Source: a virus. Taken from it: a DNA stretch of 31,793 nucleotides. Position 1 is the first letter of the stretch, and each line of letters begins with the position of its first letter. The stretch spans positions 1 through 31,793 of IMG/VR virus record IMGVR_UViG_3300046002_005380; one strand, 5' to 3'. Positions 16,928 to 27,300 of this stretch are shown here, piece after piece. The notes below the pieces were generated by a model, which saw only the letters and a program-made list of their open reading frames with translations, was not told the origin of the DNA and did not search any database. A program made the position numbers and the translations under genes.

Positions 16928-17611
16928 ATGGGATACCTAAACAATAACCAAATAACAGTAGATGCTATTTTAACCCGCAGAGGACGGGAATTACTTGCAC
17001 GAGGAAGAAATGAATTCCAAATTACACATTTTGCATTAGCTGATGATGAGATTGATTATTCACTATGGAATACAGATCATCCACTCGGTACAGCATATTA
17101 TGGAATTACTTTAGAGAACATGCCATTAACAGAAGCGGTAGTGGATGAAACTCAAATGATGAAATATAAATTGGTTACACTACCTAAGAGAACAGTTAGA
17201 ATACCAATTATATCCGTAGGTCAAACAGCAGTAACCTTAACAAATGGAGAAGAAATAACAATCTCTCCAAGAACTATAAATTTTGAAGGCGGAAATACTA
17301 CTTTTGGATATACCGCAACTTTATCTGATAGCGATGTAGCTTCTTTTGTAGGCGTAACTAGAACCCCCGCACAAAATAATGGACAGGATTTAGCTCCTTC
17401 AACTCCTAGAACTATCACAGACACAGAAGCTGCACAGGCAATAAGCGTAACCGGATTGTCTTTCACTTTAAAAGCAAAAGGTTCTACTCTAAATCAAAGA
17501 AAAGCTACGTTAGCAATAGTAGGAAACGAAACCGGAGGTAGAGTATCCATTAGCTTAACAGTGAATAGAATTACTACAGGAACAACTCCTGGAGCTGGTA
17601 TAACTGAATAA
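16928..17611 (+). CDS. conserved phage structural protein
   Basis: The first 90 of 227 residues match a widespread small virion protein of T4-like phages: G-Y-L-N-N-N-Q-I-T-V-D-A-I-L-T, R-R-G-R-E-L-L-A-R-G, then F-A-L-A-D-D-E-I-D-Y-S-L-W-N and E-T-Q-M-M-K-Y-K-L-V-T-L-P. The remainder is beta-rich, polar and low in charge, like an Ig-type domain, and appears less conserved. The exact place in the virion is not known to me. It follows the large tail protein after 39 bp and precedes the paralogous pair of structural genes, so it probably belongs to the tail or baseplate. Confidence 0.8.
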   Translation: MGYLNNNQITVDAILTRRGRELLARGRNEFQITHFALADDEIDYSLWNTDHPLGTAYYGITLENMPLTEAVVDETQMMKYKLVTLPKRTVRIPIISVGQTAVTLTNGEEITISPRTINFEGGNTTFGYTATLSDSDVASFVGVTRTPAQNNGQDLAPSTPRTITDTEAAQAISVTGLSFTLKAKGSTLNQRKATLAIVGNETGGRVSISLTVNRITTGTTPGAGITE

Positions 17612-17625
17612 ATAATAAAATAAAA

Positions 17626-18723
17626 ATGGCAAATACAGATATATTTACTACATTCAATACGGCCGATATTGTACCTAACCAAGAGGAAGTAATTACTAGA
17701 GCTTTATTTTCAAATAACGATGGTAACTTAACAACCTTTTTTACATCTTCCGGACAAACGGCTACACAAAAGAGGTATTATTATGAAATTTTCAATAGCT
17801 CTTCAAATGCTTTAGGCTCCGAAGCTCAATTTAGTATTGCCTACGGTCAATACAATGGCTCTGGTTCTGCTGATGAAGGAGGACAAATAAATGATACACC
17901 TACTAGAGCTATATACGGTCAATATAAACAATTATGTTTAGACCCCGGAGAAAGAAAATTCACAATAAATGGAAAATCTACAGACAGCATTTATGTAATT
18001 AATGTGAATAGAGCGAGATTAAGAGAATCCTTAGATGTAGGTACTTTAGAAATAAACATAGCTCACCTATCTGGTTCTCAATTTATTGCGGGACCTGGAT
18101 CAAACTCCACGCATACCGGATCCAATGTTAGACTAGCCGGAAATGGGAGATACATGAGATTAATTGATGATTCTAAGTCAAATCCCGCCTCTGTTACGAC
18201 AGCTGGAAAGGTTTACAATTTAGTATCAGGATCTTTAGAATCTGGCGTTTATAATCCTAGTAATCCTCAAAAATTTGGTCTAGTGTACCCTAATTTAGGT
18301 ATTATTGTAATGGACGGAACGGCACTTGATAAATCTGCATCGTTTGGTACAGTATCAGGTTCTGAAGTGGCCGGAGATAATGCTTTTAAGTTGTATAGGT
18401 CTATGTCTGGTTCTGCTAAGTTCCAAGATTTATCAGGAGACAAATTAGGATTCCAAGCTAGAAGTTCGGAGAAAGTAAAATCTACTCATTATTTTGTAAG
18501 AGTAAGAAATGATAGATATAATTTTAGTAATAATCCAACCTTTATAACGGGTTCAGAAGGGGACTTCTCACAACCTACGTTTATAAACGATCCTAAAGTA
18601 TATATCACAACAGTAGGCATGTATTCTAATTCTTATGAATTACTTGCAGTAGCTAAATTATCAAAACCTTTACAAAAAAGTTTTACTAGAGAAGCCCTTT
18701 TAAAAGTAAAATTGGATTTCTAA
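17626..18723 (+). CDS. virion structural protein, short paralogue
   Basis: This 365-residue protein has motifs I know from virion proteins of marine T4-like phages: F-S-I-A-Y-G with G-S-G-S-A-D-E-G, T-P-T-R-A-I-Y, T-D-S-I-Y-V-I-N, and N-I-A-H-L-S-G-S. It ends in a module with V-Y-I-T-T-V-G-M-Y and E-L-L-A-V-A-K-L-S-K-P. Almost its whole length is repeated in the last 390 residues of the next gene, and the final module recurs in the gene after that. It is probably a tail or baseplate surface protein. It starts 14 bp after the preceding gene. Confidence 0.82.
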   Translation: MANTDIFTTFNTADIVPNQEEVITRALFSNNDGNLTTFFTSSGQTATQKRYYYEIFNSSSNALGSEAQFSIAYGQYNGSGSADEGGQINDTPTRAIYGQYKQLCLDPGERKFTINGKSTDSIYVINVNRARLRESLDVGTLEINIAHLSGSQFIAGPGSNSTHTGSNVRLAGNGRYMRLIDDSKSNPASVTTAGKVYNLVSGSLESGVYNPSNPQKFGLVYPNLGIIVMDGTALDKSASFGTVSGSEVAGDNAFKLYRSMSGSAKFQDLSGDKLGFQARSSEKVKSTHYFVRVRNDRYNFSNNPTFITGSEGDFSQPTFINDPKVYITTVGMYSNSYELLAVAKLSKPLQKSFTREALLKVKLDF

Positions 18724-18757
18724 GAATCAATATTTAATAGCAAAAACATAGTGTGCA

Positions 18758-21385
18758 ATGGATTTTGAAGTATATTATTATTTGTCCGAACAAGATAAAC
18801 AAATTTTTATAGAATCTCTCCCATTTTCCGCAAGAGGACAATATTTAAGAGATTATGATTCATGGTTTTACGACCCTAGCAACCCTATTACAAATAGAGA
18901 AGCTGTTATAAGTAAAACAATAAATTTTTTAGTTTGTGCAAATGGTAGTTTACAAACGAATTCATATACTGTAACAGGAACAGCTTCTAGTATAGAAAAT
19001 CAAATAAACGCAATTACAGCAAATTTCACTTTAGCTGAGACACTAAATACTAACTATTCCTTTACATTTGGTATAGATTCTCCACCTAGTAGTATTAACT
19101 GCCCTCCAGTAATTGATACTTCTAACACTACAGGCTCTTCGAGAATTACGCCTACACCAACGCCGACACCTACACCTACACCTACACCAACGCCGACACC
19201 TACACCAACGCCGACACCTACACCAACGCCGACACCTACACCAACGCCGACACCACCTACTCCTGATACAGTAACTTTAAATGCTTCATTTTGTAGCCCT
19301 GAAGGTCCTAGAACATCTTCATTTGGTCAAGTTAATTTTGCCAACAGAATTAGTATAGCGAGAGCATATAAAGAACAATTAGAAAGAAATGGAAATACAA
19401 ATGTATCAATTGGTCTTGACTCAACCCCTTCATTACCTACAGATTGTGTTTCTAATAGCGGGGGTTCTACCGGTGGCGGAGGAGATTCAACATCGCCTTC
19501 AAATACCACTAGAGATATTTTATTAAGAGCTTCTTTTTGTAATAACGGAGTTCCTGAATTTAGAGGCAAGGCTGTTAGTACAGAAGTAGGACCTGGAGAT
19601 TCTGATAGTTTTTTCGCTAATTTTGTATCTATACAGACTATTGTATTTGAAAATGAATTAAGAGCAGAAGGGTATACAAATGTAAATGCAACATCTGGAA
19701 CCAATCCCCCAAATCCTAACTGTGACGGTATACCTCAAGTATTAGCTGGTGTTCAATTTCAAGAATGCGATGGATCTATTGTGACTCTAGGGAGTTCCTC
19801 GGCTCCTGCCTCTCCTTCTGTTACGATAAATGGCATATCTATTTCTTTAGATTCTATTAATAACGGAGTACTTGGAAATCTAGCGTATACGTATAAAGCA
19901 AATACAAGTGCCGTATTTTCAAAACCAGGTGTTTACACTGTTACTTTTGGAGATGTGCCTGGTTGGGTAACTCCAAATCCCGCATTTTTTACTCTAAATT
20001 CTGCAAACGATTATGGAGGTGAAAACGAAGCTAATAGGATATACAGACGACCTGGATGTGATGGCGATGGTGGCGGAACAACCGGAGGTGGTACTCCCGG
20101 AGGTGGTACTCCCGGAGGTGGTACTCCCGGAGGTGGTGGTACTCCTCCTCCAACCACTACTTTTAGGCCCACAACTACAACTACGACATTAAGAATTCCT
20201 GATTCTAATTGGCTAAAACAAATAAATCCTATAGATAATAGAAAGTATGTGTTTGACATAACCGAAGGTTTATTTTCTAATAATGTAAGAAATTTAATTA
20301 CTTTCTTTACAGGTAGTACTTCCGAAAATTACAGTAGATATTATACACATGTATATGATGAAAATCCTAAAACATCATTAACATCTTCTATTCAATTTAG
20401 CATAGCCTACGGACATAGTGGAGGTTCTGGATCTTTAGATGAAGGTAATAAAATAAACATAACGCCAACAAAAGCTATATACGCACAATACAGAAATCTA
20501 GTTTTAGGCAGAAGAGACGCTAAGTTTAATCTAACAGGAAGAGATACAGATAGCATATATGTCGTTAACTACCAATCAAAAAGATTAAAAGATAGATTAG
20601 ATGCCGGAGTATTAGAACTAAATATCGCACATCTATCTGGCTCTAGATTTTTAGCAGGAGGAGGTACTAGGGCTACACATACTGGCTCAAATGTAAAATT
20701 AGCGGGTAATAACAGAGTTCTTAGATTAATTGATGATTCTAAGATAAACATAAATCCAGATTATACAGATGTTGGGTATTCCTATAATATAGTTTCAGGA
20801 ACTTTAGAAACAGGAGTATATAATGAATCTTCTCCACATTATTACGGCAAGCTAATTCCATCCCTAGGTGTAGTTCTTTTAGACGGTGATAAATTAGATT
20901 TGTCTGCATCTTTTGCAACTTCTAATGCTTCGGAAATAGATGGCTATAACGCTATTAAATTATACAAATCATTCTCTGGCTCTGCTCTAATTCAAGATGT
21001 TAGTGGAGATTATTTAGGAATGAAAGCTAGAAGAGTAATTAGAGAATACAATGATTACTATTTTATCAGAATCAATAACAGAGAATTTAACTTTACAAAT
21101 AATAATAGCTACTTTATTTACAATAAGAAAGAGGACACTAGAAGGCCTGGAGATTTATCTATGCCATTAGATCCAAATTCACCAGAGGGCATGGAACTCG
21201 CTAAAAGACTTACAGAAACTAACGGAGAAATATATGAGAACTTTGTGAATAATCCTCAAGTTTATATTACTACCGTAGGTCTATACAATGCTCAAAGAGA
21301 ACTTGTTGCAGTAGGTAAATTAGCTAAACCCATACTAAAAAACTTTACAGAAGAATCTATATTTACTGTAAAACTTAAGTATTAA
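18758..21385 (+). CDS. virion structural protein, expanded paralogue with Cys-bounded modules
   Basis: The 875-residue protein is a mosaic. A short N-terminal part is followed by cysteine-bounded beta-rich modules (Cys60-115, Cys179-230, Cys261-322, Cys337-434). The first two are separated by a (Thr-Pro)n run at residues 131-169. A Gly-Gly-Gly-Thr-Pro and poly-Thr linker (about 440-480) leads to a C-terminal 390 residues homologous to the whole preceding protein (same F-S-I-A-Y-G, T-D-S-I-Y-V, N-I-A-H-L-S-G-S and R-L-I-D-D-S-K motifs). It thus looks like a duplicated structural protein that gained an N-terminal arm of exposed modules. A role in host attachment is an inference. It ends 1 bp before the next gene. 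Confidence 0.8.
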   Translation: MDFEVYYYLSEQDKQIFIESLPFSARGQYLRDYDSWFYDPSNPITNREAVISKTINFLVCANGSLQTNSYTVTGTASSIENQINAITANFTLAETLNTNYSFTFGIDSPPSSINCPPVIDTSNTTGSSRITPTPTPTPTPTPTPTPTPTPTPTPTPTPTPTPTPTPPTPDTVTLNASFCSPEGPRTSSFGQVNFANRISIARAYKEQLERNGNTNVSIGLDSTPSLPTDCVSNSGGSTGGGGDSTSPSNTTRDILLRASFCNNGVPEFRGKAVSTEVGPGDSDSFFANFVSIQTIVFENELRAEGYTNVNATSGTNPPNPNCDGIPQVLAGVQFQECDGSIVTLGSSSAPASPSVTINGISISLDSINNGVLGNLAYTYKANTSAVFSKPGVYTVTFGDVPGWVTPNPAFFTLNSANDYGGENEANRIYRRPGCDGDGGGTTGGGTPGGGTPGGGTPGGGGTPPPTTTFRPTTTTTTLRIPDSNWLKQINPIDNRKYVFDITEGLFSNNVRNLITFFTGSTSENYSRYYTHVYDENPKTSLTSSIQFSIAYGHSGGSGSLDEGNKINITPTKAIYAQYRNLVLGRRDAKFNLTGRDTDSIYVVNYQSKRLKDRLDAGVLELNIAHLSGSRFLAGGGTRATHTGSNVKLAGNNRVLRLIDDSKININPDYTDVGYSYNIVSGTLETGVYNESSPHYYGKLIPSLGVVLLDGDKLDLSASFATSNASEIDGYNAIKLYKSFSGSALIQDVSGDYLGMKARRVIREYNDYYFIRINNREFNFTNNNSYFIYNKKEDTRRPGDLSMPLDPNSPEGMELAKRLTETNGEIYENFVNNPQVYITTVGLYNAQRELVAVGKLAKPILKNFTEESIFTVKLKY
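19148..19264 (+). repeat. (Thr-Pro)n run, 18-bp tandem units
   Basis: About 19 Thr-Pro dipeptides (residues 131-169, with one extra Pro near the end) are encoded largely by perfect 18-bp repeats of cctacaccaacgccgaca. Such rigid extended spacers hold domains apart. Near-identical codons point to recent slippage or recombination. Confidence 0.9.
20084..20146 (+). repeat. 15-bp perfect tandem repeat (Gly-Gly-Gly-Thr-Pro)
   Basis: Three perfect copies of ggaggtggtactccc (20084-20098, 20099-20113, 20114-20128) and a fourth, slightly longer copy encode a Gly-Gly-Gly-Thr-Pro linker. The same peptide linker occurs in the gene at 10268 (around 11930-11960). Confidence 0.9.
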
Positions 21386-21386
21386 T

Positions 21387-23042
21387 ATGAGTACATTCGC
21401 GCCAATAAGAGGTGAGGATTTTAATATTGCGCCGTTTGAAGTAAACAAGGAATATTATATTCTCACCGGAAGTTATTTAAATCAAGGTTATAAAGTACAA
21501 CAAGGACTTTATTATAATGGGCCTATTCATATAAGTTCATCAAAAGACGTAACATACCCAAAAAATTCAGATGGGTCATATAAGTACATTGTCTATAGTT
21601 CACTTAATCATCTATATTATAAAAGAGGATTTGCATGGGCTAATTGTTTAGAAGGATGGGACAGAAATAGAACTACCAAAAATATGTTTTTAACCGCTAG
21701 TTTACTCTCTATTCCCTCTTTAAATTACGGAGACAAGATTAAAGAAACCACATTATATTTAAAAGGATTAAACAACAATGTACTTTTAGTAGACGATGGA
21801 CACAATAACCTATATGACAAGAATATAAATACAAGCTCTTTCCTAAATACTGATAATTTATGTGGATATTGGGGATTCCAGGACGCGCATAAAGCATATC
21901 GATACGGTAGAGGCGGAAAAAAGACGTTATTTATAAGATACGAAAGTGAAGTTATTGAGCCCCAGGAAAAATCAAAATCATATCAAGTAGCCTATTCAAG
22001 TGGTATTCCTATAAACGGAACTAGAACAGGATTAGCTGCGGAATTTTATGGCGACGGTTATATTCACACTAAAAATTTTGATGCAGTTAGTTTTGAGTCG
22101 GCAGACAATTTTACCATAAGTTTTTGGTTAAAAGCTCCGGTATCTCAGAGCGTATTAACTAGCAATAAAAATACAATAATTGATAAGAAGTCCATATTGT
22201 ATAGGGAAGAATTCGGTAGGTTAAAGAGAATAAACAGAGGTAATTTAATTGTAACAGATGTATTTTCTTCGTCTTCTTTCAAATATTACCCGGTAGATTA
22301 TTACCCGTATGATTTTTCCGTACATAATCACACTCATCCACAGCCGGGAAAATTATCTTTCAGTAGATCGGATGGATTTTCTACATTGCAATTAACATCC
22401 TCCAATTCCATTTTAGATAATAATTTCCATCATGTATGTTTAGTTAAGACAGGATCAAACATTCAATTATATGTAGACGGAACCTTAAATTCATCGAGAG
22501 CAGATGTTAAAGATGAAACTGTCAATGTAAGTGATATAATGATAGGAGCATCTTCTTTCGATGGGAGAAATGGATATACAGGACTTATAGATGAATTAAG
22601 ATTTTACAATAGAGCAGCAACATCTCAAAATGTAGCTAGCTTATACAATACATCATCTATTTCATGTTACCAGACAAGTAGAGTGGGCAATGTGTTTTAT
22701 AGGACGGGTAATTTAGTAATCACAAGCCCGGATAAAAAATATCATGAAATTTTATCTAACAATTGGTTGCTTTATTATAAAAATAGCTTAACTTTGTATG
22801 AGTTTGAGATGTTGATTAGAATTAAAAGAGGTGATTTTAATCTCACATTGAACCCTTCCTCTACTAAGACTGTTAAGAGTACAGAGTATTTGGATGATTT
22901 CACAGGTTCTTTATCTCCTTACATAACTACTATTGGCTTGTACAACAAATATAACGAGCTAATTGCAGTAGGTAAAATGGGACAAGCAATAAAGAAAAGA
23001 GATGATGTGGATTTAAATGTTATTGTAAAATTTGATTATTGA
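21387..23042 (+). CDS. LamG/lectin-domain virion protein
   Basis: The 551-residue protein has an N-terminal structural region (about 1-205). A concanavalin A/LamG-like domain follows at about 212-422, with A-A-E-F-Y-G-D-G, F-T-I-S-F-W-L-K, N-N-F-H-H-V-C-L-V-K, I-Q-L-Y-V-D-G-T-L and Y-T-G-L-I-D-E-L-R-F-Y-N-R-A in the expected order. The last 60 residues contain Y-I-T-T-I-G-L-Y-N and E-L-I-A-V-G-K, the closing module shared with the two preceding proteins. LamG domains bind glycans or proteins, so an adhesin-like role at the tail tip is likely but inferred. It begins 1 bp after the preceding gene and is followed by the DNA-processing cassette. Confidence 0.85.
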   Translation: MSTFAPIRGEDFNIAPFEVNKEYYILTGSYLNQGYKVQQGLYYNGPIHISSSKDVTYPKNSDGSYKYIVYSSLNHLYYKRGFAWANCLEGWDRNRTTKNMFLTASLLSIPSLNYGDKIKETTLYLKGLNNNVLLVDDGHNNLYDKNINTSSFLNTDNLCGYWGFQDAHKAYRYGRGGKKTLFIRYESEVIEPQEKSKSYQVAYSSGIPINGTRTGLAAEFYGDGYIHTKNFDAVSFESADNFTISFWLKAPVSQSVLTSNKNTIIDKKSILYREEFGRLKRINRGNLIVTDVFSSSSFKYYPVDYYPYDFSVHNHTHPQPGKLSFSRSDGFSTLQLTSSNSILDNNFHHVCLVKTGSNIQLYVDGTLNSSRADVKDETVNVSDIMIGASSFDGRNGYTGLIDELRFYNRAATSQNVASLYNTSSISCYQTSRVGNVFYRTGNLVITSPDKKYHEILSNNWLLYYKNSLTLYEFEMLIRIKRGDFNLTLNPSSTKTVKSTEYLDDFTGSLSPYITTIGLYNKYNELIAVGKMGQAIKKRDDVDLNVIVKFDY

Positions 23043-23043
23043 C

Positions 23044-23469
23044 ATGGCAGGATTTTTTAACAATTCATTTAAGACTAGGCTAGCGCAGAAAGAAGGGTAC
23101 AGATCTAATTTCGAGAAGTCTATTGCTTTACAAATATCAGGCTCTTTGGGAGTAAACCCTAAAGATTTGTATGAGAAAAAAGTTATTAAGTACATAAAAC
23201 CGGAAACTCCTAGAACTTATTTAGCGGATTTTGAGTTACCTAATAATATTATCATAGAAGCTAAAGGAAGATGGACTTTAGAAGAGCGGAAAAAGATGAT
23301 GGATATTATTTCATGCAACCCTCATTTAGACATCAGGATTGTATTCCAGGATCCTCATGTAAGAATTTCAAAAGGAGCCAAAACCACTTACGCCGAGTGG
23401 TGCAATAAACACAACATAAAATGGGCGGCCTATTCGATACCTAAGCAATGGTTTGAAGAGAAAAAATAA
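23044..23469 (+). CDS. T7-type endonuclease I (Holliday junction resolvase)
   Basis: The 141-residue protein closely follows phage T7 gp3 (149 residues). It has F-E-K-S with Glu24, Y-L-A-D-F-E-L-P with Asp62, I-I-E-A-K-G-R-W with Glu72 and Lys74, then L-D-I-R-I-V-F, S-K-G-A-K-T-T-Y-A-E-W-C and K-H-N-I-K-W-A. These correspond to the catalytic Glu20, Asp55, Glu65 and Lys67 of T7, so the enzyme looks intact. It would cut four-way junctions and branched DNA before packaging. I chose ATG 23044, 1 bp after the previous stop; an upstream in-frame TTG at 23032 is possible but would overlap that gene. It leads the primase and SbcCD-like genes, with a 6-bp gap. Confidence 0.93.
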   Translation: MAGFFNNSFKTRLAQKEGYRSNFEKSIALQISGSLGVNPKDLYEKKVIKYIKPETPRTYLADFELPNNIIIEAKGRWTLEERKKMMDIISCNPHLDIRIVFQDPHVRISKGAKTTYAEWCNKHNIKWAAYSIPKQWFEEKK

Positions 23470-23475
23470 TTATAT

Positions 23476-24384
23476 ATGCGTTTTAGATTATTATCGGTTT
23501 TAGAGGAAGTGCTAGGTTCTTCGGAATCAGCGGGCAAATCAGACATTGTTTTTCATTGTCCCTTCTGCAATCACCACAAAAAGAAGTTAAGTGTAAATTT
23601 AACTAATCAAAAGTATCATTGTTGGTTTTGTGAAGCCAAGGGTAGGAGCGTAAGTAATCTTTTCTACAAATGTGGTGCCACAAAGAATCAAATTAATCAA
23701 CTTAGAAGTGTTTTAGAGTATTACCAAATGAAAGATGATACTCAAATAGACATTCCTACTGCCTTATTGAAATTGCCCGATGAATATGTATCATTAGACA
23801 AGGTTCCTAACAAAGCTGTATTAAGTTTCTTAAGGAGATTTAAGCCTTCTTTCACAAACCAGGACATAGTAAGACATAAGGTTGGGTATTGTTTAACAGG
23901 TAAGTACGCAGGCAGGATTATACTACCATCTTATGACAAGAACGGTACACTTAATTTTTTTGAAGGCAGAGACTTCACAGGTCTTTCGCCTTACAAATAC
24001 TTAGGCGCTTCTGTCAAGATAAATGATATTATAGTCAATGAGTTTTTCTTAGATTTTAAATTCCCTATAGTTATTGTAGAGGGTTTTTTCGACAGCGTAT
24101 CAGTAAGAAGAAATGTGACTTATTTAACAGGTAGTATTATTTCAGAGAAGTTAAAACATAGACTACTCATGGAAGAAACTCCTTTAGTATATGTGGCTAT
24201 TGACCCGGATAAAAAGAAACAAGCTATAAAGTATTGTTTAGAATTAGGAGCCATGGGTATTCCTACCAAGCTAGTTGACTTAGGTACAAAAGATCCTAGC
24301 GATTTAGGTTACAATGATACATGGGATGCTATAGAAGGAGCAGTTGAAATTAATGAGTATTCAGCAATAACAAATTTATTATGA
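23476..24384 (+). CDS. DNA primase (zinc finger plus TOPRIM, DnaG/gp61-like)
   Basis: The 302-residue protein has an N-terminal zinc ribbon with Cys28-x-x-Cys31 and Cys49-x-x-Cys52. A TOPRIM domain follows, with I-V-E-G-F-F-D (Glu202, Asp206), a D-P-D motif (Asp243, Asp245) and a later K-D-P-S-D. This is the DnaG-type primase layout, at a length close to T4 gp61 (342 residues). It would make RNA primers for lagging-strand synthesis together with a phage helicase not present in this window. Its TGA stop overlaps the ATG of the next gene (ATGA), so the two are translationally coupled. Confidence 0.9.
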   Translation: MRFRLLSVLEEVLGSSESAGKSDIVFHCPFCNHHKKKLSVNLTNQKYHCWFCEAKGRSVSNLFYKCGATKNQINQLRSVLEYYQMKDDTQIDIPTALLKLPDEYVSLDKVPNKAVLSFLRRFKPSFTNQDIVRHKVGYCLTGKYAGRIILPSYDKNGTLNFFEGRDFTGLSPYKYLGASVKINDIIVNEFFLDFKFPIVIVEGFFDSVSVRRNVTYLTGSIISEKLKHRLLMEETPLVYVAIDPDKKKQAIKYCLELGAMGIPTKLVDLGTKDPSDLGYNDTWDAIEGAVEINEYSAITNLL

Positions 24385-27300
24385 TTCTAATAAAGGACAC
24401 AGGAAGAAAAGTTGATAAGATTTTTCACATTTCAGATATTCATGTTTACAATTATCAGAGACATGAAGAATATATAGAAGTGTTTGAGAAATTGTATAAA
24501 ATCATTGAGGAGAGAATGACACCTAACTCCATTATATTTTTGGGCGGGGATATCGTACATTCAAAAACAAACATGTCTCCAGAATTATTCTCAGTGGTAT
24601 CTAACTTATTATCTACATTATGCAACATGCTTCCTACCATAGTGATATTAGGAAACCATGACTTAAATCTAAATAATAAAACAAGATTAGATGCATTAAC
24701 TCCCATTATAAACAGTTTAAATCTACCTACATTACATTTCTTGAATGAAACAAATGTATATAAATATGAACAAATAGCATTTAGTTTATTACATGTCAAA
24801 GATAAAATTGAAAATGTAATCCCTGCAAAATCTTTTGATGCAGAGACAAAGATATTAATGTATCATGGACCGGTAAAGAACTCGGCAACAGCATACGGAT
24901 ATCTATTAGAAGGAAATTATTTAGATGTATTAGATCATGCAGATTATGATTACATCTTATTGGGAGACATTCATAAACATCAATATCTCAATTTAGAAAG
25001 AACAGCAGCTTATCCATCTAGTTTGATACAACAGAACTTTGGAGAAGATTTAACACATGGAATTATAGAATGGGATTTAAATAAGAAAACAAGTGAGTTC
25101 ATTAAGATAGCATCTTCTCATGGTTATTATACATTTAAATTGAAAAATGATAAAGTAGCTGAGAAAATACCTGGAGATTTACCGTATAATCTTAATGTAG
25201 CTATCACCGCCGAAAATTGCACTCAAGAATTTATAGACTCCTTTTGTATAGCATTGGAGAAGAAATATAATGTTCTACGTATAAAAAAGCCAAAAGTAAC
25301 TAAATTTATTATAGACAATGGTAAAGGAGAAGTATCGCTAGACAAAGAGAACATAATAAGAGATTTTGAATGGAGACACTCAATGCTAGAGAGATATGTT
25401 CAAAACGAGTTAAAACAAGAGTACCAAGCGGATAAATTCTTAGATATACATAAAACAGCCTCCTTAGAATTAGATGAGCCTTCTGAATTTATAGGTGTTA
25501 CATGGAAGCCTTTACGATTTGAGTTCTCTAATATGTTTTCCTACGGAGAGGGTAATGTATTTAATTTAGGAGAATTAGGAGGACTGGTTGGATTATTCTC
25601 ACCAAATGCTTCCGGGAAGTCTACTCTATTAGATGCTATGACCTACTGTATTTTTGATAAATGTAGTAAGACAAGCAGTGGCGCTGAAGTTATGAATACA
25701 TCCTCTGATTTATTTTCTTGTAAATTAGAATTATCGGTTGCAGGAGAGTCTTATTTTATCGAGCGTAATGGCAAGAAAGGAAAAGATGGGAAAGTGAAAG
25801 TTATTGTTAATTTCTATAAAGAGGATGGGACTTCTTTAAATGGTGAACAAAGATACGAAACAAACGACAACATTAGAAAGTATTTAGGAAGTTATGAAAA
25901 TTTCATGCTTATCACAATGTATGACCAACATAACAAATCTGATTTTATTGATAAGACACAAAAAGATAAAAAGGATTTATTGTATAAGTATTTTGATATA
26001 GACATCTTTGAGAAATTAAATGATACATCTAAAGAGCATCTTAAACAATTAAAATATGAAATTGAGAACCACCAAAAACAGAAATACAACGAATCTGTAA
26101 CGGAGTATGAGAATAGCATAATAGATATAAAGTCTAAGCTAACGCAAGTAGAGGCTAGTCTGGATTTAAATAAAAAGAATTCTGACATCCTTTCCGTACA
26201 AATAGAAGACAAAAGAAAAGAACTTATACCTTATCCTAAGCAATCTATAAACTATGCCACAAAAATAGACGAGGAGAGCAGAAATGAGGCTACCCTTAGT
26301 TCATCCTTAGAAAGTAAGAGAAAGTCGTTTGTAGAGGCTAGAAATGCCCTTAAAACGAATCTATCCGAATTAGATGACATGGGAGAAAGAGTTGATGTAT
26401 CTTCTAATCTAGTTGAAGTAAGAAAAAAACTATCTGATTTTGACAGAGACATCGCTGTAACGGAATCCGAAATAAAATCTAGTAATAAATTAATAGAACA
26501 TTTACAAGGCTATGAACACGATCCCAACTGTGTGTATTGTGTAAAAAACAACAAGTATGCATTAGATGGGGAAAAGGCTAAAAAAGAACTACCGGAATTA
26601 CTTGAAAAACTAGAAAAAATAAAGCAAAATAAAAATGAGGTAGCAGAATATATGAAGAATCTAGAAATAGCTGATTCTACATATAAAAAATACAAGGACA
26701 AGAAAGCCGAAGCAGAAAGACTAAAATCTAACTTGGACAATATAGAAAGCCAAGCAAATATTATAAAGGAGAAAATACAAATCTCAAAAAACCTAATTTT
26801 AGAATACTCTGAGAAACTAAAAGAGCAAGAGTCTTACAAAGAGACAGAGCAAAAAAACGCTGAAATAGAAAGTGAAATAGCTAAATTAGTAGATGAAAAA
26901 AAATCAATAGATGACGCTATATATCAACTAGCTTATACTATCGGTGGGCATAAATCTACAATAACTAGCAATGAATCAAAAATCAAAGACATAAAATTAA
27001 AAATTAAAAAGTTTAAGGATGACACTATGACTTATAATAATTATTTTGTTTTTGAGAAGGCTACTAGAAGAGATGGAATACCTCTTTTCATTATTAAAAA
27101 TTATTTACCTGTTTTAGAAAATGTTGTCAATGATGCCTTAAAAAATGTAGCAGCATTCAATGTTCAATTTGAGTTATCTGATAAAACATTAGAAGTATTT
27201 ATATCTTATGTAAATGGACCTAAATGGCCTCTATCTTTAGCATCTGGCATGGAAAGATTTATATCATCCTTAGCCATAAGAGCAGCATTAAATCATGTTA

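Noticed and set aside
23032-23043. TTG start at 23032 for endonuclease I
   Set aside because: It would overlap the previous gene, while ATG 23044 gives an N-terminus that begins Met-Ala-Gly like T7 gp3.
24455-26740. Minus-strand open frames of 66-114 codons inside the Mre11-Rad50 gene
   Set aside because: The + strand encodes an intact two-domain enzyme with all motifs; the antisense frames have Phe/Ser/Leu-rich, unprotein-like composition.
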